Shown: positions 10,762 through 22,862, counted from the stretch's first letter. The stretch: 52,977 nucleotides of DNA from Cohnella kolymensis (GCF_000829465.1 NZ_JXAL01000030.1:1-52977); one strand, 5' to 3'. The notes: generated by a model not told the origin, from the sequence alone. Translations and numbers: made by a program.

Positions 10762-11384
10762 TACGCGAACACCTCCTCAACTTTAGCGACCGCGTCCTTC
10801 GTGATGATCAGTTGATCATGATTCATCACGTCAAGCACGTTAATTCCTTCAGCAGCGACAAACTTGACGCCCGGAATGTTGCGTGCGGACAGAGCCACAT
10901 TGTTATCAAAGTCCGCAGTAACGACTAGCGCTTTGCGAGAAACCTTGAGGTTGTTCAAAAGCTTTGTAATGTCCTTCGTCTTAGGCTGGGACAAGCTCAG
11001 CTGATCCAGAACGATGATTTGGTTAGAAATGACCTTGCTGGACAACGCCGACTTAATTGCCAAACGGCGAACCTTGCGAGGTAATTTGAAGCTGTAGCTG
11101 CGCGGTGTAGGTCCGAAGACGATACCGCCGCCTTTCCATTGCGGTGAACGGATGCTGCCTTGGCGAGCACGTCCGGTTCCTTTTTGTTTCCACGGCTTTC
11201 GGCCGCCTCCGCTTACTTCAGAACGCCCTTTTGTAGAGTGTGTTCCGGCGCGAAGCGAAGCTTGCTGAAGCAAAACAGCACTGTGCAGAACGTGCGCGTG
11301 CGGTTCTAGACCGAATACGCCTTCTGCCAAGTCAAGTTCTCCAACCTGACCGCCGTCTATATTATAAACAGCTACTTTCGGCAT
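10761..11384 (-). CDS. rplD: 50S ribosomal protein L4
   Basis: Large-subunit protein of 207 residues: [20 protein letters not shown], then the extended tunnel loop ([40 protein letters not shown] at about 48-90) and a globular C-terminus. Preceded by AAAGGAGG. In some bacteria L4 autoregulates the S10 operon; here that is only a possibility. Confidence 0.98.
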   Translation of the reverse strand: MPKVAVYNIDGGQVGELDLAEGVFGLEPHAHVLHSAVLLQQASLRAGTHSTKGRSEVSGGGRKPWKQKGTGRARQGSIRSPQWKGGGIVFGPTPRSYSFKLPRKVRRLAIKSALSSKVISNQIIVLDQLSLSQPKTKDITKLLNNLKVSRKALVVTADFDNNVALSARNIPGVKFVAAEGINVLDVMNHDQLIITKDAVAKVEEVFA

Positions 11385-11415
11385 GAGTGGTCCTCCTTTC
11401 CTGATACAGTGGAGA

Positions 11416-12043
11416 TTATTTCTTCACCGATGTGCGGATTTTGAGATAGCTATTGCGTGCGCCCGGTACGGAGCCTTTGATCAGCAATACGTTGCGCTCA
11501 AGGTCGATTTTTACGACTTCGAGGTTCTGTACGGTGATCGTTTCGCTGCCCATACGCCCGTGCATTTTCTTACCTTTCGGTACGCGGTTAGCATCACGGA
11601 TTGTCGCGAGCGAACCGTTACCGCGGTGGTACTTCGAACCGTGAGCCATTGGACCGCGGGACATACCCCAGCGCTTGATGGCACCTGCAGTTCCTTTACC
11701 TTTGGAGATACCCGTTACGTCAACGAATTCGCCCTCGGAGAACTGATCAACTTTAACTTCTTGACCAACTTCCACCTCAGCCAGGTTAACCCCGCTGATT
11801 TCGCGAATGAAGCGCTTGGGTGCCGTGTTGGCTTTTTTTGGCATGGCCGATGGCCGGTTTGGTAGCCAGCTTCTCGCGCTTGTCGGCGAAACCGAGCTGG
11901 ACTGCTTCGTAACCGTCGTTGTCCGCAACTTTCTTCTGCAGTACGACATTCGGAGTTGCTTCAACAACCGTCACCGGCACAACGCTACCGTCTGCGGCGA
12001 AGATTTGAGTCATTCCGAGCTTACGTCCCAAGATTCCTTTCAT
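11416..12043 (-). CDS. rplC: 50S ribosomal protein L3, with a one-base frameshift in this sequence
   Basis: L3 helps form the peptidyl-transferase centre. The N-terminal part ([20 protein letters not shown] to AIGHAKK) and the rest ([31 protein letters not shown]) are in different frames. The join is a run of seven A at 11,833-11,839 (coding strand) where six would keep the frame. The span of 628 bases is one more than 208 codons plus stop. Slippage at A7 could restore the frame in vivo, but the same kind of defect in many neighbours favours a homopolymer error. Confidence 0.93.
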
Positions 12044-12088
12044 GTTGACACCTCTTTTCCTGATGGATCTGATTTAGTGCTGCTGCAA

Positions 12089-12540
<452 letters not shown>

Positions 12541-12547
12541 ATTCACT

Positions 12548-12576
12548 ATTATAGCGACCTGGATGGACGAATGCAA
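12548..12576 (-). promoter_or_regulatory. Predicted SigA promoter of the S10-spc operon
   Basis: On the minus strand, -35 TTGCAT (12,571-12,576), a 17-base spacer and a perfect -10 TATAAT (12,548-12,553). It lies about 150 bases upstream of rpsJ, between that gene and the divergent DUF421 gene, so the S10 cluster here has its own promoter separate from tuf. Confidence 0.75.
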
Positions 12577-12705
12577 CAAATATTTATACATTATTTCACC
12601 TTGTAAAATAAGGCAGTCTCCAGGCACACTTTTACTCAATAACTCCTTATTAATGAAGAAAAAAATTTCGGGAACAATACCGTTTAGTTGAATGGAGGGA
12701 TCAAG

Positions 12706-13404
12706 TTGCCTACTTGGTTGGAAATTTCATTGCGGACTTTCATGGCTGTGATCGTTTTGTTTCTGCTGACTCGTCTGTTAGGGAAAAGACAAGTGTCCCA
12801 GTTATCGCTTTTCGAGTACATAACCGGGATAACGATCGGAAGCTTGGCCGCCTACGTTTCTCTCGACTCGGATACGAACTGGTGGCTCGGATTCCTTTCT
12901 ATGGTCGTCTGGGTTGCTGTATCTCTAGGTATGGAATTTCTTCAGCTCAAAAGCAAAAGAGCAAGGGATCTGCTCGACGGAAAAGCAACTATTCTCGTTG
13001 AGAACGGCAAAGTCATCGACAAAAACCTGAAGAAAGAGCGACTTACCAGTGATGAGCTTTTTGGAGCTGCTTCGCAAAAAAGAACGTTTTCGATATGTCC
13101 CAAGTTGAATTCGCCATTATGGATACAAGCGGAGAACTGAACGTACTGCTCAAAAAAAGAGCACCAACCGCTCACTGCCTCGGACATCGGCCTTTCCGTA
13201 AAACCGGAGAGGATCGCTATGTCCGTCATCATGGACGGACGTATTCTTTCAGATTCTCTGACTAAGATCGGCTTGAACGAGGAATGGCTGAATTCGAAGC
13301 TGAAAAAGCTGGGCACATCCACAGACCGTATCTATCTCGCACAGGTGGATTCCCAGAACAAGCTGTACCTTGATCCCTTTGACGATAACATGCGCAAGCA
13401 TTAA
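12706..13404 (+). CDS. DUF421 (YetF-like) membrane protein, with three apparent one-base insertions
   Basis: The N-terminal half (PTWLEISLRTFMAVIVLFLL, RLLGKRQVSQLSLFEYITGI, GSLAAYVSLD) has the three membrane segments and the KRQVSQL-type motif of the YetF/DUF421 family. The soluble half (ELNVLLKK, LSVKPERIAMSVIMDGRI, YLAQVDSQNKLYL) follows in shifted frames. Apparent extra bases lie at about 13,058-13,062 (T5), 13,076-13,084 and 13,152-13,158 (A7); together they restore the frame. TTG at 12,706 is preferred because GGAGGG lies six bases upstream. Family function is unknown. It is either a true pseudogene or a victim of sequence errors. Confidence 0.8.
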
Positions 13405-13450
13405 CGGCATAAATATTTCACATACCATCATTCCCTTCAATTTCCAGCAT

Positions 13451-14074
13451 ATGATAAGACAGGCTGTGCTGAAGGGACTGATCGGGTTGCTCTCGCTGCG
13501 TAAAATGTTTGCCATCATTTTTGGCAGCTTATTGATTGCTTGCGGAATCAACTTTTTTCTCATGCCCAACAAAGTGCTTGACGGCGGGGTAATCGGATTA
13601 GCGCTGATTGCCAACTACTTGTTCGATACCAAAGTGGGCTTCGTATTGTTTTTGTGCAGCATTCCGATCTTTGCGTATACCTGGGTCAGAGACCGGTCGC
13701 TGTTCTTCCATAGTCTTTACGGCATGCTTTTTTTGTCTTACTTTGTTGACCTGCTGGACTCTCGACGCCCTTATGCAGCGGTCATGATGAGTCATCCATT
13801 CCTAGCCTCGGTGCTGGGAGGTATATGCATCGGTATCGGATTCGGGATTATGCTGCGTAACAATACAAGCACAGGCGGCATTGATTTATTGGCAAAATTG
13901 TTGGCTAGACAGATGGGGTTAAATGTCGGTATTCTGATTCTCTTCATGGATGCGGTCGTAGTCATAATAGGCGGGGTACTATTCTCAGCGGAAACATTCT
14001 TTCTATCCTTGGCTTCAATCGGTGTCGGGGGGTTGGCAACCAGCGTTGTCACAGTGAAATACTTTTCTTATTAA
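13451..14074 (+). CDS. YitT-family (DUF161) membrane protein, short form
   Basis: About 207 residues with five to six hydrophobic segments and the family signatures INFFLMPNKVLDGGVIGLAL near residue 32 and NNTSTGGIDLLAKLL near residue 138. The common C-terminal DUF2179 cytosolic domain of longer YitT proteins is absent. The start is uncertain: ATG 13,451 has a weak ribosome site and a later ATG at about 13,506 is possible. It follows the DUF421 gene by 46 bases and the two may be co-transcribed. Function unknown. Confidence 0.82.
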   Translation: MIRQAVLKGLIGLLSLRKMFAIIFGSLLIACGINFFLMPNKVLDGGVIGLALIANYLFDTKVGFVLFLCSIPIFAYTWVRDRSLFFHSLYGMLFLSYFVDLLDSRRPYAAVMMSHPFLASVLGGICIGIGFGIMLRNNTSTGGIDLLAKLLARQMGLNVGILILFMDAVVVIIGGVLFSAETFFLSLASIGVGGLATSVVTVKYFSY

Positions 14075-14090
14075 CCTTATTAAAAATAAA

Positions 14091-14115
14091 AGCTGCCGAG
14101 TCCGACTCGGCAGCT
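14091..14115 (-). terminator. Intrinsic terminator of tuf, possibly bidirectional
   Basis: A perfect GC-rich inverted repeat, AGCTGCCGAGTC paired with GACTCGGCAGCT, lies between the 3' ends of the convergent YitT gene and tuf. On the minus strand it is followed by CTTTTATTTTTAA, as expected for tuf termination. The plus-strand side is less U-rich. Confidence 0.85.
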
Positions 14116-14132
14116 TCGTTATATTTCTTCAA

Positions 14133-15323
<1,191 letters not shown>

Positions 15324-15419
15324 GGATACTTTTCCTCCTTAATAAGTAAAAGGATTATATTGTTTGGAGGGCGGGAAATCGCTTAGCGCGTCTCCCTAGC
15401 CACTCCGCTGACTCTAAAC

Positions 15420-17495
15420 TTAAGCGCCTTTGTTTTTCGAAATGATTTCTTCGGAAATCGATTTCGGCACTTCTTCATAGTGGGAAATTTCCATGGAGAA
15501 CACTCCACGACCCTGTGTACCTGAACGAAGCGTTGTAGAATATCCGAACATCTCGGCAAGAGGCACCTTAGCACGGATGATCTGTGCGCCAAAGCGCGAA
15601 TCCGTACCTTCGATGCGTCCACGGCGGGAGCTCAGCATACCCATTACGTCTCCGAAGTACTCTTCCGGAACGGTAACTTCGACTTTCATGATCGGCTCGA
15701 GCAGAACTGGATTACATTTGTCCTTCGCTGCTTTGAGCGCCATGGAGCCGGCGATTTTGAACGCCATCTCGGAGGAGTCGACGTCGTGGTACGATCCGTC
15801 TACGACGGTGGCTTTAACGTCAACCAGCGGGAAGCCCGCGATAACACCATTCTTCATCGACTCTTCGATACCGGCACCGATAGGAGCAATGAACTCCCTT
15901 GGGATCGCGCCGCCAACGACTTTGCTTTCGAACACATATCCTGTGCCCGGTTCCTGCGGTTCGAACTCAACCCAACAATGGCCGTATTGACCGCGTCCGC
16001 CTGATTGACGAACGAACTTGCCTTCGACCCTGGCTGCAGTTTTGAACGTCTCGCGGTAAGCAACCTGCGGTTTACCGACATTCGTTTCAACCTTGAACTC
16101 ACGAAGCATGCGGTCGACGAGAATCTCCAAATGGAGCTCACCCATACCGGCGATGATCGTTTGTCCGGTTTCTTCGTCCGTATGAGCACGGAACGTAGGA
16201 TCTTCCTCGGACAATTTCTGCAGAGCAATACCCATTTTGTCTTGGTCGGCTTTGGTTTTAGGCTCAACCGCAAGCTGGATAACCGGATCCGGGAAATTCA
16301 TCGATTCAAGAACTACCGGATTCTTCTCGTCGCACAGCGTATCGCCTGTCGTTGTGTCTTTGAGGCCTACAGCTGCCGCGATATCTCCGGCATATACCTC
16401 GCTGATTTCTTGACGGCTGTTCGCGTGCATTTGGAGAATACGTCCGATCCGTTCCCGCTTGCCTTTCGTAGCGTTCACAACATATGAACCGGAGCTCAAT
16501 ACGCCGGAGTAAACGCGGAAGAAAGTCAATTTACCGACGAACGGGTCGGTCATGATTTTGAACGCCAATGCCGCAAAAGGTTGATCATCAGCGGATTTGC
16601 GCGTTGTTTCCGTACCGTCTTCCAATGTTCCTTTGATAGCAGGAACATCGATAGGAGCCGGCAAGTAGTCAACGACAGCATCCAGCATCGGTTGAACACC
16701 TTTGTTGCGATAAGAGGAACCGCAGACGACCGGGAAGATTTTCACATCTATGACGCCTTGGCGAAGTGCTTTTTTCAGTTCAGGAACGGTGATTTCTTCA
16801 CCTTCCAGATACTTCATCATAAGCTCTTCGTCCAGTTCAGCAACTTTCTCTACCAGTTCTGCGCGAAGTTCTTCAACTTGCTCCGTAAATTCAGCAGGGA
16901 TAGGTGCTTGTTCCGGGTCTTTACCGAGATCGTCTTTGTACATATAAGCAACCCGGTCTACAAGGTCGATCATACCTTTGAAGTCGTTCTCAGCGCCGAT
17001 CGGCAACTGGATGGCAACCGCATTGGCTCCCAAACGCAGCTTCATGTCTTTAACAACATTGAGGAAGTCCGCGCCGATGATATCCATTTTGTTAACATAA
17101 GCGATACGTGGAACACCGTAACGGTCTGCTTGACGCCATACCGTCTCGGATTGCGGCTCGACGCCTTCTTTGGCGCTGAATACGCCGACTGCTCCGTCCA
17201 ATACGCGCAAGGAGCGCTCGACTTCCACCGTAAAGTCAACGTGACCCGGGGTGTCGATAATATTGATGCGGTGACCTTTCCACTGAGCGGTTGTAGCAGC
17301 GGATGTGATCGTGATTCCGCGTTCCTGCTCTTGTTCCATCCAGTCCATGGTAGCGGCGCCTTCATGCACTTCGCCGATCTTATGAACGCGTCCGGTATAG
17401 AACAGAATCCTTTCAGTGGTCGTGGTCTTACCCGCGTCAATATGCGCCATGATACCGATATTACGCGTATTTTGCAAGGAGAACTCTCTTGGCAT
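15420..17495 (-). CDS. fusA: Elongation factor G
   Basis: Translocase GTPase of 691 residues. P-loop [15 protein letters not shown] starts near residue 17, switch [10 protein letters not shown] near 80, and NKMDIIG near 135; domains IV-V include [17 protein letters not shown] and the C-terminal [16 protein letters not shown]. The order rpsL-rpsG-fusA-tuf is the classical str operon. Fusidic-acid-site regions look wild type by eye. Confidence 0.99.
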   Translation of the reverse strand: MPREFSLQNTRNIGIMAHIDAGKTTTTERILFYTGRVHKIGEVHEGAATMDWMEQEQERGITITSAATTAQWKGHRINIIDTPGHVDFTVEVERSLRVLDGAVGVFSAKEGVEPQSETVWRQADRYGVPRIAYVNKMDIIGADFLNVVKDMKLRLGANAVAIQLPIGAENDFKGMIDLVDRVAYMYKDDLGKDPEQAPIPAEFTEQVEELRAELVEKVAELDEELMMKYLEGEEITVPELKKALRQGVIDVKIFPVVCGSSYRNKGVQPMLDAVVDYLPAPIDVPAIKGTLEDGTETTRKSADDQPFAALAFKIMTDPFVGKLTFFRVYSGVLSSGSYVVNATKGKRERIGRILQMHANSRQEISEVYAGDIAAAVGLKDTTTGDTLCDEKNPVVLESMNFPDPVIQLAVEPKTKADQDKMGIALQKLSEEDPTFRAHTDEETGQTIIAGMGELHLEILVDRMLREFKVETNVGKPQVAYRETFKTAARVEGKFVRQSGGRGQYGHCWVEFEPQEPGTGYVFESKVVGGAIPREFIAPIGAGIEESMKNGVIAGFPLVDVKATVVDGSYHDVDSSEMAFKIAGSMALKAAKDKCNPVLLEPIMKVEVTVPEEYFGDVMGMLSSRRGRIEGTDSRFGAQIIRAKVPLAEMFGYSTTLRSGTQGRGVFSMEISHYEEVPKSISEEIISKNKGA

Positions 17496-17524
17496 GCATT
17501 TGTCTCCCTTCGTTTAAGCGAATC

Positions 17525-17995
17525 TTACCAGCGATAGTGTGCGAATGCTTTATTGGCTTCTGCCATCTTGTGCGTATCTTCGCGTTTCTTAACCGCTGCT
17601 CCTGTGTTGTTAGAAGCATCGATAATTTCCGCAGCCAAACGCTCGTCCATCGTTTTCTCGCCGCGGTTGCGGGAGTAATTCACGAGCCAGCGCAGACCTA
17701 GGGTCGTACGGCGTTCAGGCTTAACTTCAATCGGAACTTGATAGTTAGCACCACCGACACGGCGAGCTTTAACTTCAAGAACCGGCATGATGTTCTTGAT
17801 CGCAGCTTCGAAAACTTCCATAGCATCTTTGCCGGTGCGTTCTTGAATCAAGGTGAACGCATTGTACAAAAGCTGCTGGGCAACGCCTTTCTTACCATCG
17901 ATCATAATACGATTTACGAGGCGGGTAACAAGTTTGCTGTTATACAGCGGATCCGGGAGAACATCCCGTTTCGGTACTGGTCCTTTACGAGGCAT
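17525..17995 (-). CDS. rpsG: 30S ribosomal protein S7
   Basis: 16S rRNA 3'-domain assembly protein of 156 residues ([55 protein letters not shown]). The start at 17,995 has AAGGAGGAAC upstream; an eight-residue extension is open but not S7-like. In E. coli S7 autoregulates its operon; here this is untested. Confidence 0.98.
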   Translation of the reverse strand: MPRKGPVPKRDVLPDPLYNSKLVTRLVNRIMIDGKKGVAQQLLYNAFTLIQERTGKDAMEVFEAAIKNIMPVLEVKARRVGGANYQVPIEVKPERRTTLGLRWLVNYSRNRGEKTMDERLAAEIIDASNNTGAAVKKREDTHKMAEANKAFAHYRW

Positions 17996-18059
17996 CGAAG
18001 TTCCTCCTTTCTCATTCATGTTGTAACAGCTTCAGCCGATCGAACCGGCTGTCAGCGTA

Positions 18060-18482
18060 TTAGGATTTCTTAGCTTTTGGTCTCTTCGCACCGTACTTGG
18101 AACGAGCTTGCATCCGGTTGTTAACGCCGGAAGTATCCAAAGCACCGCGAACAATGTGGTAACGAACACCCGGAAGATCTTTAACACGGCCTCCACGAAT
18201 AAGAACAACGCTGTGTTCCTGCAAGTTGTGGCCGATCCCCGGAATGTACGCAGTAACCTCGACACGGTTAGTCAGACGAACCCTTGCGTATTTACGCAAT
18301 GCAGAGTTCGGTTTCTTAGGCGTCATGGTTCCTACACGGGTACAAACTCCGCGTTTTTGAGGTGCGCTCAATTCAGTCTCAACACGCTTCAAGGCGTTGA
18401 AGCCTATTTGCAGTGCCGGGGACTTGGATTTAACGACTTTCGGTTGACGACCTTTACGTACTAGTTGGTTAATTGTTGGCAT
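18060..18482 (-). CDS. rpsL: 30S ribosomal protein S12
   Basis: Decoding-centre protein of 140 residues starting [20 protein letters not shown]. The streptomycin-related loops [11 protein letters not shown] and [12 protein letters not shown] carry wild-type lysines. AGGGGGTGGCAAC precedes the ATG. The gene is normally preceded by an L7Ae-like gene; here that space holds remnants (18,656-19,136) and a promoter. Confidence 0.98.
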   Translation of the reverse strand: MPTINQLVRKGRQPKVVKSKSPALQIGFNALKRVETELSAPQKRGVCTRVGTMTPKKPNSALRKYARVRLTNRVEVTAYIPGIGHNLQEHSVVLIRGGRVKDLPGVRYHIVRGALDTSGVNNRMQARSKYGAKRPKAKKS

Positions 18483-18655
18483 GTTGCCACCCCCTTCCGA
18501 TGAGTATGAAAAGCAAATATAATGACACATCCGACAACACTTGGCGAAGCCACAGATCCAGGTGGTTCATTTTGAGAGACGAGAAAGGGCCCGACCGGCT
18601 GCTTCCCATAAGAAAATCAATTTCTTAAGAAGCGCCATATCAAACCCGTCTTGCT

Positions 18656-18796
18656 TTATTCCTCAATGACGACAGCCATCGCCGCGTCGACTCTTAAACT
18701 GTACAGGGATCTGCATCTTGCGCATTTAAGAATTCAACGGCTTGGACATGCCCTGCCGTCTTCATCATCTGTTTTTGTGCCGAGTCGGGCACACAC
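18656..18796 (-). pseudogene. Remnant of the L7Ae-like ribosomal protein gene (rplGB/ybxF type)
   Basis: Minus-strand fragments of the small K-turn-binding protein normally found between rpoC and rpsL. One frame reads KQMMKTAGHVQAVEFLNAQD followed by ADP; a second frame ends RVDAAMAVVIEE then a stop at 18,656. These resemble the family's GTKQT..KAG.V.EV..A.DADP start and CGIDVGAA.AVV.EE end. About 30 middle codons are gone, the start codon is absent and the frame changes, so this is not a one-base error. The match is from memory of the family. Confidence 0.6.
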
Positions 18797-18804
18797 ACTA
18801 GAAC

Positions 18805-18833
18805 ATAGTAACACTTCACTATAGACCTGTCAA
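18805..18833 (-). promoter_or_regulatory. Predicted strong SigA promoter upstream of rpsL
   Basis: Minus-strand -35 TTGACA (18,828-18,833), a 17-base spacer, and -10 TACTAT (18,805-18,810). The predicted start, near 18,798, falls at the edge of the L7Ae remnant, about 315 bases upstream of rpsL. It probably drives rpsL-rpsG-fusA-tuf. It may be the original promoter of the L7Ae-rpsL unit brought closer by deletion. Confidence 0.7.
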
Positions 18834-18859
18834 GAAATGATCTCTCACATTTTCAGCAA

Positions 18860-19136
18860 TTAAAAGAGCTTCTTTTTCATCCACATGAGGAAAATAGAAA
18901 ACAGCATAATACTGTACAAACCTGGCAGCAGAATCGCAAACACAATTTCCGTTTCAGACGAGGTCTCATCATTGTTGAGTACGTCCATAATGCCATAAAC
19001 CGGAGGCACAGCCGTTCGGTCCTAGAATCGCCGTTGCTTCTCCGGAACGTATGCTGATTGTTAGACCGCTTAGCACTGTTATTCCCGCATATTCCTTATT
19101 GATTTCCTTCAGCCGAGCATAGGAGTTACACGTTTC
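18860..19136 (-). pseudogene. Collapsed ABC transporter: ATPase N-terminus joined to permease C-terminus
   Basis: From 19,136 downwards the minus strand reads LKEINKEYAGITVLSGLTIS, then IRSGEATAILGPNG, the start of an ABC ATPase up to the middle of Walker A. It breaks at about 19,005-19,011. In a shifted frame it then reads PPVYGIMDVLNNDETSSETE, a hydrophobic stretch IVFAILLPGLYSIMLFSIFL and MWMKKKLF with a stop at 18,860, like the last helix of an ABC-2 permease. Most of both genes is missing. I read it as a large internal deletion across an ATPase-permease pair. Confidence 0.6.
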
Positions 19137-19174
19137 TTACCGGGAAAATGTTTTAATCAAGCTGGCGTCACGCA

Positions 19175-19210
19175 AATAACGCGGACGCCGTTTCCGGCAT
19201 CCGCGTTATT
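19175..19210 (-). terminator. Putative terminator of the rpoBC operon
   Basis: An inverted repeat just past the rpoC stop: AATAACGCGGATGCC pairs with GGCGTCCGCGTTATT (one G-U type mismatch) around a short loop. The transcribed strand continues TTATTTGCG, a weak U-tract, so termination strength is uncertain. Confidence 0.6.
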
Positions 19211-19237
19211 GGTGATGTTCTCTTGTTGTATTGTTTT

Positions 19238-22200
19238 TTACTCGACAGTTACCGTCTCAAGTTCGGCCTTTTCATCGGTCTCTTCGTCAAAAGGCGACAC
19301 GACTTTGATGTTGCGATAACGGGCCATACCCGTACCAGCCGGAATGAGCTTCCCGATAATGACATTCTCCTTGAGTCCCAGCAAGCGGTCTACTTTGCCT
19401 TTGATCGCGGCATCGGTGAGAACGCGAGTTGTCTCCTGGAAAGATGCAGCCGAGAGGAACGAGTCTGTTTCCAAAGAAGCTTTAGTGATACCGAGCAATA
19501 CCGGGCGGGCAACCGCCGGTTCCTTGTCGGCGAGAATCGCGTCGCGGTTAGACGCTTCGTATTCATGAATATCTACGAAGGCGCCTGGAAGCAATGGCGT
19601 GTCTCCCGGATCAACGATGCGGATTTTGCGCAGCATCTGCTTGATCATAACCTCGATGTGTTTGTCGTTGATTTCAACACCTTGGTTCCGGTAAACCCGT
19701 TGAACTTCCTGCAAAATATAATTTTGCACGCCGCGAATTCCTTTAATACGAAGCATTTCCTTAGGATCGATAGAACCGTCGGTCAGCTCGTCGCCTGCTT
19801 CGATCTGTTGTCCTTGAACAACACGAATACGGGAACCGTAGCTGACAGGGTAAACTTTCGACTCCGCTCCGCCTTGCAGTTCGATTTCACGCTTGTCTTT
19901 CGTTTCGCGAATCTCTTTAATTACGCCGTCCAACTCGGAGATGATCGCTTGCCCTTTCGGATTGCGGGCTTCGAAAAGCTCCTGGATCCGCGGCAAACCT
20001 TGGGTAATATCATCACCCGCAACACCGCCGGTGTGGAACGTACGCATCGTGAGCTGGGTTCCCGGCTCCCCGATGGATTGAGCTGCAATGATACCGACAG
20101 CTTCACCGATTTCGACTTTTTTCCCGGTCGCCAGGTTGCGGCCATAACACAATTTACATACGCCATGGCGTGCGCGGCAACTGAGCACAGAGCGGATCTG
20201 GACTTTCTTGATACCTACACGGATGATCTCTTCGCCTTTAGGGGTGTCGATCAGCTCATTGCGGTTGACGATAATTTCGTTGGTTTCAGGATTGCGAATG
20301 GTTTCAAAGGCGTAACGGCCTTCGATCCGGTCGAACAAATCTTCGATGACTTCTTTGCCGTCCTCGATTCGCGATACGACAATCCCTTTGTCCGCTCCGC
20401 AATCGTCCTCACGTACGATAACGTCTTGAGCTACGTCGACCAAGCGGCGGGTCAAGTAACCCGAATCCGCAGTCCTGAGCGCAGTATCGGCAAGACCTTT
20501 CCGAGCGCCGTGGGTGGAAATGAAGTATTCCAAAACCGTCAGGCCTTCACGGAAATTCGATTTGATCGGCAATTCGATGATCCGTCCGGACGGGTTGGCC
20601 ATCAGACCCCGCATACCGCCCAGCTGGGTGATCTGCGATTTGTTACCCCGCGCTTTGGAATCCACCATGAGCATAATCGAATTGTAGCGGTCCATGGATT
20701 TCATCAAAATGTCTGTGATCTCATCCTTGGATTTGCTCCAGATTTCGATAACACGGTCACGGCGCTCTTCATCCGTAATCAATCCGCGGCGGTACTGTGT
20801 CGTAACAACGCGAACTTTCTCTTCGGATTGAGCCAGGAGTTCGACTTTCTCTTCCGGCACGATAACATCGGAAACAGCAATGGTGATACCGGCTTTTGTC
20901 GAGTACGTAAAGCCGAGCTGCTTAATGTTATCAAGAATAATCGACGTTTCCATCGTGTGATAGATGCGGAAACACTCGCCGATAATGTGTCCCAGATATT
21001 CTTTACCTACGGCACCCGGTGTCGGAATTTCACTCATAATCTTGTCAAGGTCCGCACCTTTTTCATAGATAAAGTATCTGTCCGGAGTGCCCTTGACCAG
21101 ATTTTCCTTGGTAGCTTCATTGATATACGGGAACGTATCCGGGAAAATCTCGTTAAATATAATTTTACCGATCGTCGTCACAAGAAGCGCGTCCTGCTGC
21201 TTAGGCGTAAAGGTCTTCTTCTTGAGCTCTCTAACCGGAATGACGACTCTAGCATGCAGAGAGATGTTTCCCATGCCCCGCTGATATGCGGAGACCGCTT
21301 CGTTCACGTTAGCAAGGCGAAGTCCGGAACCTGGAGCCTCTTTGTTGTCCATCGTCAGGTAATAACAACCGAGAACCATATCCTGCGACGGAGTAACGAC
21401 AGGCTTACCGTCTTTAGGGTTCAGAATGTTCCCTGCCGCCAGCATCAGCAAGCGAGCTTCAGCTTGGGCTTCAGCGGACAACGGAACGTGAACGGCCATT
21501 TGGTCGCCGTCGAAGTCGGCGTTATAAGCCGTACATACGAGAGGGTGCAGCTTGATCGCGCGACCTTCGACAAGAATCGGCTCGAATGCCTGGATGCCGA
21601 GACGGTGAAGTGTAGGAGCACGGTTGAGAAGCACCGGATGCTCTTTGATCACTTCCTCCAGCACGTCCCAAACTTCAGGGCTGACGCGCTCGACTTTGCG
21701 TTTGGCGCTCTTGATGTTGTGAGCCAAGCCCTTCAATACCAGCTCTTTCATAACGAAAGGCTTGAACAACTCCAAGGCCATTTCCTTAGGAAGACCGCAT
21801 TGGTACATTTTCAAGCTTGGTCCGACAACGATAACCGAACGTCCGGAATAGTCGACACGTTTACCCAGCAGGTTCTGACGGAAACGGCCTTGTTTACCCT
21901 TCAGCATGTGGCTGAGGGATTTCAAAGGACGGTTGCCCGGACCTGTTACAGGGCGGCCGCGGCGTCCGTTATCGATCAGAGCGTCAACGGCTTCTTGAAG
22001 CATGCGCTTTTCGTTCTGGACGATGATATCCGGAGCGCCCAGGTCGAGCAGACGCTTCAGACGATTGTTACGGTTGATGACGCGGCGATACAGGTCATTC
22101 AAGTCGCTTGTCGCGAACCGGCCGCCGTCCAATTGAACCATCGGACGCAGTTCCGGAGGAATAACCGGAAGAACGTCCAGAATCATCCAATCCGGTGTGT

Positions 22201-22862
22201 TACCGGAGTTACGGAACGATTCGACAACTTCAAGACGTTTAATCGCCCGGCTGCGACGCTGTCCTTGAGCAGTACGCAGTTCTTCGCGAAGCATCTCTAA
22301 TTCGCGGTCAAGGTCGATGTCCTGCAGCAGCTTCTTAACAGCTTCGGCACCCATACCGGCCGAGAATGCATAACCGTATTTCTCCCGATAGCTGCGGTAT
22401 TCTTTCTCGGACAGCAGTTGTTTTTTTCTCCAGAGGCGTATCGCCAGGATCAGTTACCACATAGGAAGCGAAATAGATGATCTCTTCCAAAGAACGCGGA
22501 GACATATCAAGCGCCAACCCCATGCGGCTCGGAATACCTTTGAAGTACCAGATATGCGATACAGGAGCGGCCAGCTCGATGTGGCCCATGCGCTCGCGGC
22601 GAACTTTGGCGCGTGTAACTTCAACGCCGCAGCGGTCACAGACGACGCCTTTGTAGCGGACACGCTTGTATTTACCGCAATGACATTCCCAGTCCTTAGT
22701 CGGTCCGAAAATTTTCTCGCAGAACAGACCTTCTTTTTCCGGTTTAAGCGTACGGTAGTTGATCGTCTCCGGCTTTTTGACTTCTCCTCTGGACCAAGAA
22801 CGGATCTTATCAGGGGAAGCTAACCCGATTTTCATGAACTCAAAGTTGTTTACATCTAACAA
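19238..22862 (-). CDS. rpoC: RNA polymerase beta' subunit, with a one-base frameshift in this sequence
   Basis: Catalytic subunit of RNA polymerase. Residues 1-146 ([20 protein letters not shown]; zinc site [19 protein letters not shown]) are in one frame; from [17 protein letters not shown] onward the rest is in another. The join is a run of seven T (plus strand 22,421-22,427; coding A7) where six keeps the frame after GDTPLEKK. The active-site NADFDGDQ is near residue 450 and the second zinc site is C(GADKG)...[11 protein letters not shown]. The span is 3,625 bases, one over 1,207 codons plus stop. Confidence 0.95.

Noticed and set aside
15324..15419. Separate tuf promoter in the fusA-tuf gap
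   Set aside because: A TATAAT is present in AATATAATCC but no acceptable -35 lies 16-18 bases upstream.
18472..18571. Short minus-strand frame [20 protein letters not shown] overlapping the rpsL start
   Set aside because: It has no clear ribosome site, runs into rpsL in another frame and has no recognisable relative; probably chance.
19223..22300. A 1,025-codon open frame on the plus strand opposite rpoC, and long ones opposite rpoB, fusA and tuf
   Set aside because: They mirror real genes codon for codon and arise from biased codon use; their translations show no family features and no ribosome sites.
22335..22862. A stand-alone split rpoC (two-subunit beta' as in some lineages)
   Set aside because: The break is in a homopolymer, the halves overlap and the second half has no ribosome site or start codon at the junction.
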